A DNA stretch of 38,969 nt, from NCBI GenBank assembly GCA_015478675.1, contig JADMIH010000018.1:1-38969 (forward strand), given 5' to 3'. The stretch comes from Chloroflexota bacterium (GTDB lineage: Bacteria > Chloroflexota > Chloroflexia > QHBQ01 > JADMIH01). Positions 32,351 through 38,969 of the stretch are shown one piece after another (position 1 is the stretch's first letter; every line of letters begins with the position of its first letter). Both the position numbers and the translations under genes were made by a program. The notes under the pieces are model-generated. The model was not told where the DNA came from. It worked only from the letters and a program-made list of their open reading frames with translations, and searched no databases.

Positions 32351-33880
32351 TTAGCGCGTCTCCTCATGCAGTCTGCTCTTTGGCACCGTCAGCAGGATGG
32401 CGACGATCGCCGCCACGATCATCAGGAGATTTGCGCCAAAGGCGAACAGTGCCGCTGCGCGTATCGCGAGGTTGTCCTGCCGCCCGGCAAAGGTGACCAC
32501 ACCCGCAATCCAATCCGCCGGCGCGTTGTCACCGCTGAGCGCCGTGAAGATCACGGCCGAGATGGCCACGCCGAAGGACGCGCCAAGCGATGAGGCCATT
32601 TTGTAGATGCCCGATCCGGACCCGGCCTGGTCATCCGGCAGGTTCGAGATCGCCGCGTCCGTGGACGGAGTGGCGTAGAATGCGAGCCCGATGCCAAAGA
32701 GCGTGAAGGCCACGATAGCCAGGATCTTGTAGGTACCGAGCAGGACGTAGGTCGGCATCAGCAGCAGGATCGACGCTCCCACGATCAGCGTTCCCCAGAT
32801 CATGGGCTTGCGCGGGCCGAAGCGCTGCAACAGCTTCTCACCAACGCGGATGAACGCGACGATGGCGATAGCGTACCCCAGTGTGAGCAGCCCGGCCCCC
32901 TGCGCGCTCATCCCACCTCCGACCTGCACCAATGTCATGGCCACGATGAGGATGCCCGCGACGGCGTTGAGGAGCAGGTTTGAGAGCGTCGCCCCGGTGT
33001 AGGTCCGATTCCTGAAGAGTCGGAAGTCTACGAAGGCGTTGGCATTATGGGCTTCCGTGCGGACGAAGAGGACGCCGAACACGATGCTCACCGCCAACAG
33101 GGCCAGGGTTGCGGCGCTCGTCCAGCCGAGCTTCGCCCCCTGCGTCACGAAAATCTGCAGCGCGACCATGGCGATCATGAAGGTCAGAACACCGGCGGTG
33201 TCGAACCGGTAGCCAGGCTTAGCTTCGGCCCTGCTCTCGGGGGTGCCGCGCACCAGCAGCATACCAACCAGCGACACCGCCGCGGACGCGAAGAAGATCC
33301 AGCGCCAGCCGACGTTTTCCGCCACCAGGCCACCGAAGAGCGCGGCAAAGCCCGCGCCTCCCCATGACCCCATAGACCATAGGCTGACCGCGCGCTGGCG
33401 GCCGGCCCCGACCCAATAGGCTTTCACCAGTGCCAGACTCGCCGGCATGATGCACGCGCCCGACAGCCCCTGGCAGATGCGGCCCAGCATCAAGGTGGGT
33501 GCCGCCAGCGCGCCCGACGGCGCCAGGCCGACCAGGAGCGAGCCGATGATGCTGAGGAGGAAGCCCCACTGCACGACCTTCACCCGGCCAATGCGATCGG
33601 CGAGACCGCCAAGGACGACGATGAAGATGCCCGAGAACAGGGCCGTGATCGACACGGCGATGTTCATCACGTTCATCGCGAGCCCCAGATCCGACGCCAT
33701 AATTGGTGCGATGTTCAGGGTCGTCTGGGCAAACAGCCAGAAGGCCAGCACGCCGAGAATCATCCCGAAGAGGAGTCGATCGTTACCGATGTGGCTCGCG
33801 TTCGTCGCGTTCGTCGCGTTCGCTGCACTCGTCGACGTCGTCACCGGCCAATCTCCCGTTGCCGGAATGCGGCTGTGCAT
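32351..33880 (-). CDS. MFS multidrug-type exporter (DHA2-like, about 14 membrane helices)
   Basis: 509 residues, the size of 14-helix drug:proton antiporters. Motif A reads GGLADRIGRVKVVQ after helix 2, and ICQGLSGACIMPASLALV fits the helix 4-5 region. VGWRWIFFASA and a late GSGIYKMASSLGASFGVA are typical of EmrB/QacA-type proteins. The ATG at 33880 has only a distant GAGGG. A GTG at 33844 with GGGAG 8 nt upstream is an equally good start. The N-terminal tail contains a 9-bp repeat coding NAT-NAT-NAS. The substrate is unknown. The gene lies 31 bp after the M20 hydrolase, probably in one operon. Confidence 0.9.
   Translation of the reverse strand: MHSRIPATGDWPVTTSTSAANATNATNASHIGNDRLLFGMILGVLAFWLFAQTTLNIAPIMASDLGLAMNVMNIAVSITALFSGIFIVVLGGLADRIGRVKVVQWGFLLSIIGSLLVGLAPSGALAAPTLMLGRICQGLSGACIMPASLALVKAYWVGAGRQRAVSLWSMGSWGGAGFAALFGGLVAENVGWRWIFFASAAVSLVGMLLVRGTPESRAEAKPGYRFDTAGVLTFMIAMVALQIFVTQGAKLGWTSAATLALLAVSIVFGVLFVRTEAHNANAFVDFRLFRNRTYTGATLSNLLLNAVAGILIVAMTLVQVGGGMSAQGAGLLTLGYAIAIVAFIRVGEKLLQRFGPRKPMIWGTLIVGASILLLMPTYVLLGTYKILAIVAFTLFGIGLAFYATPSTDAAISNLPDDQAGSGSGIYKMASSLGASFGVAISAVIFTALSGDNAPADWIAGVVTFAGRQDNLAIRAAALFAFGANLLMIVAAIVAILLTVPKSRLHEETR
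33791..33826 (-). repeat. 9-bp tandem repeat near the start of the MFS gene
   Basis: Two exact units of GTTCGTCGC (33800-33817) are flanked by one variant unit on each side. They code for NATNATNAS in the N-terminal tail. Confidence 0.8.
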
Positions 33881-33911
33881 TCCGGCTCGGTCCCTCGATT
33901 CTGTGGCCGCC

Positions 33912-35252
33912 TCATGGACGCACCTTTGGGGGTTCGGCCGAGGGCGCTAGCCACGCTAGGGCGGCAACCACGATGGCTGCGGTTCCCGTCTGCAAGGTCG
34001 GCTCGATGACCGGGGCAAACTTCGGCGAGTGATTGGCCGGAATGTCGCTGGCGATCCGCCCAGCAGCCTCTGCCTTGTGCCACTTCTTGGCATCGATGCC
34101 GCCCAGCGCCCAATAGGTGTACGGAACCCCGAGTGCATCCGGGATCCGGCTGAAGTCCTCACTCGCCGACTGACGGGGGGCCGTGAACGCCCGGTCGCCA
34201 AAGTAGTCCTTGAAGGCCGCCGCAACCTTTGCCGTGACCTCGGGATTGTTGGAGGTCAGCGGATACTCGTCGTAGAGCTCGAACTCGGGGTCTTTCGGCG
34301 AGCCGGAAGCCGCGCACTCGCCCTTGACGACGCGCTTGATCGCGCCGATCAGCATGGTGCGCATGCTGTCGCTGTAAGCGCGAATGTTGAGCTCGATGAC
34401 GGCGTGGTCGGGGATGATGTTGCTCTTCGTCCCGGCGGCGACCTGACCGACAGTGAGTACGGCGAAGTCGTCCGGGGCCACCTCCCGCGCAACGATCGCC
34501 TGTAGGCGCACGACGATCATCGAGGCCAGCACGACGGGGTCGATGGAGAGCTGGGGCATCGAGCCGTGGCTGCCGCGCCCATGAACCGTGACGCGCAAGC
34601 TGGCGGCGGTCGAAAGAAACGGGCCGACGTGGGTGCCGACTGTGCCCGATGGGTAGGCCAGGACGTGCTGGGCCAGGGCGACGTCGGGCTTGGGGATCAG
34701 CCTGGCGAGGCCGCCTTTGACCATTTCCTCAGCACCAGTGCCAACCTCCTCGGCCGGTTGGAAGAGGGGAATGAAGGTGCCGTGCCACGCCGATCGGTTC
34801 GCGGCGAGCAAGCGGGCGGCGCCCATCAGACTCGCAACGTGCACGTCGTGTCCGCAGGAGTGTGCGACCGGCACGTCCTGTCCCGAGCTATCGGTCTGAC
34901 TGTCGGTGCTGGCGTACTGAAGACCCGTCTCCTCCTTCATCGGCAGCGCGTCCATGTCGGCGCGCATGAGCACGGTGGGGCCGTCGCCGTTGCGCAGGAT
35001 CCCGACGACGCCGGTGGTGCCGACCTTGTCATGCACCTCATACCCGGCCTTGAGCAGCGTATCTGCTGCCTTGGCCGCCGTGTGCATCTCCTGGTTGGAT
35101 AGCTCCGGGTGCTGGTGGATTGTACGATAAGCGTCTTCCTGCCACTCCCTGATCCCGTCCTGTCCGGCCAGCACGCGACCGACGGACGCATCAGCGGCGG
35201 CCTCCGTGGTGCTCGATGTCGAACCGGTGGCCCGGTCTTCCTTTCTCGCCAT
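33912..35252 (-). CDS. M20D-family metallo-amidohydrolase
   Basis: 446 residues. GGGGAGG about 8 nt before the ATG supports the start. The family order is clear: IHQHPELSNQE, VLMRADMDALPMKEETGL, then HSCGHDVHVASLMGAA (metal ligands Cys and His), LFQPAEEVGTGAEEM, VHGRGSHGSMPQ and the late SASEDFSRIPDALG. These enzymes remove acyl groups from amino acids or related amides. A ~30-residue Ser/Thr/Ala-rich N-terminal tail precedes the domain. There is no signal peptide, so it is cytoplasmic. It probably heads an operon with the MFS exporter and the TRIC gene. The substrate is unknown. Confidence 0.94.
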   Translation of the reverse strand: MARKEDRATGSTSSTTEAAADASVGRVLAGQDGIREWQEDAYRTIHQHPELSNQEMHTAAKAADTLLKAGYEVHDKVGTTGVVGILRNGDGPTVLMRADMDALPMKEETGLQYASTDSQTDSSGQDVPVAHSCGHDVHVASLMGAARLLAANRSAWHGTFIPLFQPAEEVGTGAEEMVKGGLARLIPKPDVALAQHVLAYPSGTVGTHVGPFLSTAASLRVTVHGRGSHGSMPQLSIDPVVLASMIVVRLQAIVAREVAPDDFAVLTVGQVAAGTKSNIIPDHAVIELNIRAYSDSMRTMLIGAIKRVVKGECAASGSPKDPEFELYDEYPLTSNNPEVTAKVAAAFKDYFGDRAFTAPRQSASEDFSRIPDALGVPYTYWALGGIDAKKWHKAEAAGRIASDIPANHSPKFAPVIEPTLQTGTAAIVVAALAWLAPSAEPPKVRP

Positions 35253-35518
35253 GCTCGTCGCCTCCCCTCGTTACCCATACCGCGCTCTGCTCAATCCGCC
35301 GCAATATCTATGCCACCCATAACCGGTGTGGGGTTTGCCTTAGATAGAGGAGAGATCTGGTGGGTGAGATTGCGTCAGCGGCGCGACAGTGAGCCACGCC
35401 CGGGGGCTACGCGTGCACAGGAACGGTGAGCTGCCCGTTGAGGGGTAAGTTCTACATGGCAAGTGGAGAGGGAGTAAGACAGAACACATGGATGAGGCCT
35501 GCGAGGGGTATGACAGGT

Positions 35519-36550
35519 TTAGGTCACTACTTCGATATTCTCCATCCCACCGTAGATTGTCCACCAGGGCTGTGCTCCTCTGGCGAGCACCTGGTTCAGC
35601 GCTTCGATGTTCTTGACCCCGCGATCCTCCAGCCAGGCCTCTAGCGCACCCGCACCTTCTTTCGCGTAGACCGGGATTGCGTCCTGCCAGGTCGCTCGCC
35701 CGCACAGCACGCCCGAAAAGGGCGTATGGGCTTCGGCTGCAAGCTCCAACGTTTCGCGGAATATCTCGTCGGTTACCCCTGCGCTCAGGTATATGAAGGG
35801 CTTGGTAGCCGCCGCCGCTGCCTCGCGGAACAATCCGAGCGCCTCATGCCGCGTGTAGGCCGTTTGCCCGCCGTAGGCGCGTGTGCCCTCTACGAATGTC
35901 ATGTTTACCGGTACCTCGACTTTAAGTACGTCGACACCGTAGCGCGGCCTGGAGAATTCCTCCATCGTAAGGGTCACATACTTCGGCTTGACCTGGGCGA
36001 ACTCAAAGCCTTTCTCATCGCCAACGTTGTCGTCATAAACAAGCGGCTCCAGGAAGAACGGGATGTCCAGCGCTGCGCACTCCGCGCCCACTCGCTCGAT
36101 GAAGGCGTGCTTTCTCGTGTTGATCTCGGCTTCGTCCGCAGGGTTGTAATAGAGGAGGATCTTGATTACGTCAGCTCCCTGTTCGGCCAGGCGACGCACA
36201 CTCCAATCGGGTAGCAGGTCGGGAAGTCGGCCTTTGACGGTTGCGTCGTAGCCCGTCTCCTCGTATGCAAGCAGCACACCGGTGCCGGGTGCGCGCTCTT
36301 TCATAGCCTCAAGCCCAAACTCCGGGTCGAGCAGCACGGCGGTGGCGTGCTTCGTGAGCACCCTAGTCACGGCTCCCTTGAACGTCGCGAGGTCTTCAGC
36401 CGTGGCGATGCCTCCTTCGCCTCGGGCTTTGGCGATTGCCTTCCTGAGCGAGCCGCGCTGGTCAATAGCTGCCGCTGCAATCACACCCTTCTCGTTGGCG
36501 CACGCATTTATCCCCGCCAGCTTGCCCCTGGTTATGGTGGCTTTAGTCAT
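35519..36550 (-). CDS. lacD: LacD-like class I tagatose-bisphosphate aldolase family protein
   Basis: 343 residues. GAGGAT about 6 nt before the ATG supports the start. Family motifs are IDQRGSLRK near residue 30, LLDPEFG, LLAYEETGY, ADVIKILLYYNP, FFLEPLVYDD and GVDVLKVEVPVNM, where the Lys is the probable Schiff-base residue. SAGVTDEIF and FSGVLCGRATWQDAIPVYA follow. LacD splits tagatose 1,6-bisphosphate to triose phosphates, but no other lac or tagatose genes are present, so related sugar phosphates are possible. It lies 74 bp downstream of the acyl-CoA synthetase gene on the same strand. Confidence 0.9.
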   Translation of the reverse strand: MTKATITRGKLAGINACANEKGVIAAAAIDQRGSLRKAIAKARGEGGIATAEDLATFKGAVTRVLTKHATAVLLDPEFGLEAMKERAPGTGVLLAYEETGYDATVKGRLPDLLPDWSVRRLAEQGADVIKILLYYNPADEAEINTRKHAFIERVGAECAALDIPFFLEPLVYDDNVGDEKGFEFAQVKPKYVTLTMEEFSRPRYGVDVLKVEVPVNMTFVEGTRAYGGQTAYTRHEALGLFREAAAAATKPFIYLSAGVTDEIFRETLELAAEAHTPFSGVLCGRATWQDAIPVYAKEGAGALEAWLEDRGVKNIEALNQVLARGAQPWWTIYGGMENIEVVT

Positions 36551-36624
36551 AGTAGATCCTCAATTCGGTTGCCCATGTGATCAAAGTGACCGAGGCGATG
36601 TGCCGTCATGGATATAGTAGCCTC

Positions 36625-38969
36625 TCAGGAGTGGCCCTGTCCGCCGCCCAGGTTGATATAGGCCGCCAAAGTTCCCTCGGTCCCCTCCGGCTCCTTCGCC
36701 GCCACCTTCCTACTGCGGATCTCGAAGCCGACGTTCCGGCCGGCTCGTATCATGCCGTAGTTGTCGCGCAGGATCTCGCCTGTGATGTGCTGCAATTTCT
36801 CGTCCCGGCCGATTTGCACAAGTCTGCGCAGAAGCTCGGTGCCGATACCGCGCCGCTGGTACTCGTCGGCCACCAGCACCGCAAACTCCGCATCGTTGGC
36901 CGTGCGCGACTTGCTGAGGCGCGCCACGCCCGCTATCTGGCGCTCACCTGTCGCAGAGTCTGCATGCTCAGCCACCAGGGCGATCTCGCGGTCGTAGTCG
37001 TTGAAGCAGATACGGGTCAGCCGCTCGTGCCTGACGCGGTCCGACAGGTGCAAGTGTTCGAAATAGCGCCTGTAAACAGTTTGCTCCGAGAGTTTCTCGT
37101 GGAACTTCACGATCAGCGGCTCGTCCTCCGGGCGGATGGGCCTGATGGTGAGGGGAGTACCGTCCTTCGCAGTCCAAGTCTCGACGTACTTCAGCGGGTA
37201 GGGGCGGATGGCAAGCGGGGGCACATCGTCCTCGCTCGTACCCCGCCCGTACAGCACCACCCTCGCATCCAGCGCGATCAGTCGGTCAGGCGACGCAAGC
37301 AGCGGATTGATATCGATCTCTTTGATCAGTCGCTGCTCGACCACCAGTTGGCTGAAGCGCACCAGCAGACGCTGCAAACCTTCGATGTCGACCGGCCTGC
37401 GCCCGCGCACCCCTTGCAGCGCCCTGAATATCCGCGTACGCTCCATCAACCGGAGCGCCAGGGTTGAGTTGAGCGGTGGGAGCGCCAGCGCCCGGTCTTT
37501 GAAGACCTCCACAAGCTGTCCACCCATGCCGAACAGTAGCACCGGCCCGAACTGAGGGTCGATACTCGACCCGATTATCAACTCGTAGCCGGTCCACTGT
37601 ATCATCGGCTGTACCGTCACACCCTCGAAGTGTCCCTGGCCTGCGCGCTCACCTACCGATTGCTCGATGGCGCGATAGGCGGCCCGCACCTCCGCTTCAT
37701 CGCTGAGGTTGAGCTGCACCCCGCCCACGTCAGTTTTGTGGGTGATCGTGCGAGAGTAGAGCTTGAGCACCACCGGGTAACTAATAGCCGCCGCGCACTT
37801 GACCGCTTCGTCCTCGCTGGCGGCGATGCGTGTTGCTACCACGGGTATTCCGTACGCCTCAAGCAGCTGTTTCGACTCGAATTCGGTCAGGATGGTTCGA
37901 CCCTCGTGCCTGGCGGCCTCGATAATCTGCCGTGCCTGCTCGCGGTTCAAGGCGCTGCCCTCATCGGCAGGAAGCATGGGGCTCTCGTAGAGGGTGCGCA
38001 GGTTGTAGTTGTAGCGCCACATGTAGTTGAACATGCGCGCCGCCGTATCAGGGTATGGGAAGTTAGGGATGCCGGCGCTGCGCAGGATCTCCTCTCCCGG
38101 CTCGATCTCCTCCCCTCCCATCCAGCTTGCAAGCACGGGTTTGCCGGCCACCTTTGCGTATGGGCGTAGCTGCTCCGCCGTGATTGTCGGGTCGGTCATA
38201 GCCTGCGGAGTAAGAATCACCATCAGGCCATCGCTGTCAGGATTCTGCGCGACGATGGAGAGCGCCTCGGCGTAGCGCTGGGGAGAGGCGTCGCCCAGGA
38301 TGTCCACAGGGTTGTTATGGCTCCACGCAGCGGGGAGTATGCCGTCGAGCGCCGCCATCGTCTCGGTAGAGAGTTGGGCAAGCTCTCCTCCGCCTGTGAT
38401 GAGCGCGTCGGTAGCCAGCACGCCAGGCCCGCCCGCGTTGGTGACGATGGTGAGGCGCGGTCCTTTGGGAAGGGGCTGCTTTCCCAGCACCTCGGACATG
38501 TAGAAGAGTTCGGCTATCGAATCGACGCGCAGCACACCAACTCGGCTGAACGCAGCCGCGAGCACCTCGTCGGACCCTGTGAGCGAGCCGGTGTGCGAAG
38601 CCGCGGCATGGCTGCCTTGCGCGGTACGGCCCGGCTTGATCACGATTATGGGCTTGGTGAGCGCCACCTCCCTGGCAGCCGAGAGGAACGAGCGCGCATC
38701 CCCTATCGTCTCCATGTATATGACGATTGAGCGGGTATGGGGATCGTCGCCCAGGTAATAGATGAGGTCGCCCCAGCCCACGTCCAGCATGGAGCCAAGC
38801 GATGCGAACGCCGAGAAGCCCACGTTCTCACGCCTGCTCCAGTCGAGCACAGCGGTGAGCAGCGCCCCGCTCTGGCTGATGAACCCGACCGAGCCTGCGA
38901 GGGCTATGCCGCTAGCGAAGGTGGCATTCAGGCCCGAGGGTGGGCGCATAACGCCCAGGCAGTTCGGTC
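36625..38969 (-). CDS. ADP-forming acyl-CoA synthetase fused to a GNAT acetyltransferase, 5' end outside the window
   Basis: The frame is open to the right edge. Residues upstream of the first Met in the window read [18 protein letters not shown], a conserved internal motif, so the true start lies beyond 38969. In order there are the end of a CoA-binding domain, a succinyl-CoA-ligase-like domain ([44 protein letters not shown]), an ATP-grasp domain ([20 protein letters not shown]), and a C-terminal GNAT domain ([20 protein letters not shown], then [19 protein letters not shown]). The same layout is found in Pat of Salmonella, a protein lysine acetyltransferase whose synthetase part senses acetyl-CoA. 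Either catalysis of acyl-CoA + ADP + Pi to acid + ATP, or protein acetylation, is possible. The catalytic His of the missing region cannot be checked. Confidence 0.93.
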   Translation of the reverse strand, partial: PNCLGVMRPPSGLNATFASGIALAGSVGFISQSGALLTAVLDWSRRENVGFSAFASLGSMLDVGWGDLIYYLGDDPHTRSIVIYMETIGDARSFLSAAREVALTKPIIVIKPGRTAQGSHAAASHTGSLTGSDEVLAAAFSRVGVLRVDSIAELFYMSEVLGKQPLPKGPRLTIVTNAGGPGVLATDALITGGGELAQLSTETMAALDGILPAAWSHNNPVDILGDASPQRYAEALSIVAQNPDSDGLMVILTPQAMTDPTITAEQLRPYAKVAGKPVLASWMGGEEIEPGEEILRSAGIPNFPYPDTAARMFNYMWRYNYNLRTLYESPMLPADEGSALNREQARQIIEAARHEGRTILTEFESKQLLEAYGIPVVATRIAASEDEAVKCAAAISYPVVLKLYSRTITHKTDVGGVQLNLSDEAEVRAAYRAIEQSVGERAGQGHFEGVTVQPMIQWTGYELIIGSSIDPQFGPVLLFGMGGQLVEVFKDRALALPPLNSTLALRLMERTRIFRALQGVRGRRPVDIEGLQRLLVRFSQLVVEQRLIKEIDINPLLASPDRLIALDARVVLYGRGTSEDDVPPLAIRPYPLKYVETWTAKDGTPLTIRPIRPEDEPLIVKFHEKLSEQTVYRRYFEHLHLSDRVRHERLTRICFNDYDREIALVAEHADSATGERQIAGVARLSKSRTANDAEFAVLVADEYQRRGIGTELLRRLVQIGRDEKLQHITGEILRDNYGMIRAGRNVGFEIRSRKVAAKEPEGTEGTLAAYINLGGGQGHS

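Overview
The window looks like chromosomal DNA of a large-genome bacterium with medium to high GC, most likely a Chloroflexota lineage such as Ktedonobacteria. This is inferred from gene content: RHS and secreted proteins with long Thr/Pro/Ser linkers, a Tn3-family element with a tyrosine recombinase, and DUF5996, DinB, HdeD, MoaF-like and mycofactocin-type SDR genes. No rRNA or tRNA gene was seen, so the taxonomy is not proven.

Layout. (1) 3-5027, minus strand: the first ~1675 codons of a giant exported protein that runs off the left edge. It has an export signal, a Thr/Pro/Ser linker, six tandem ~170-residue beta-sandwich (SPRY-like) domains and a propeller-like region. (2) 5440-18881: a 13.4-kb Tn3-family transposon bounded by perfect 43-bp inverted repeats that begin GGGG. 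All its genes point left: tnpA, a tyrosine recombinase overlapping it by 4 bp, then cargo. The cargo is a 2364-residue RHS/SpvB-like protein with an alpha/beta-hydrolase tip, a small lipoprotein that could be its immunity protein, and an orphan RHS tip copied from the main gene as an exact 883-bp repeat. (3) 19051-31002: mostly plus-strand housekeeping, stress and redox genes: FMN reductase, DinB, DUF5996, UBP zinc finger, SnoaL-like, YceI, SDR, a CopB-like copper ATPase and a ribbon-helix-helix protein. Between them lie two small minus-strand genes and several decayed genes. The region opens with the N-terminal half of an HdeD gene and closes with the C-terminal half of an HdeD gene. (4) 31020-35252, minus strand and visibly more GC-rich: a decayed amidohydrolase, a TRIC/UPF0126 channel, a 14-TM-type MFS exporter and an M20D amidohydrolase. 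(5) 35519-38969, minus strand: a LacD-type aldolase preceded by an ADP-forming acyl-CoA synthetase fused to a GNAT acetyltransferase, cut by the right edge.

The most interesting system is the transposon. It appears to move a complete polymorphic-toxin-like unit (RHS carrier, lipase-like tip, candidate lipoprotein immunity, spare tip) together with its own transposase and recombinase. Other notable signals are 9-bp-period tandem repeats inside several unrelated genes, a perfect 24-bp palindrome just upstream of the DUF5996 gene, and the apparent splitting of an HdeD gene by about 11 kb.
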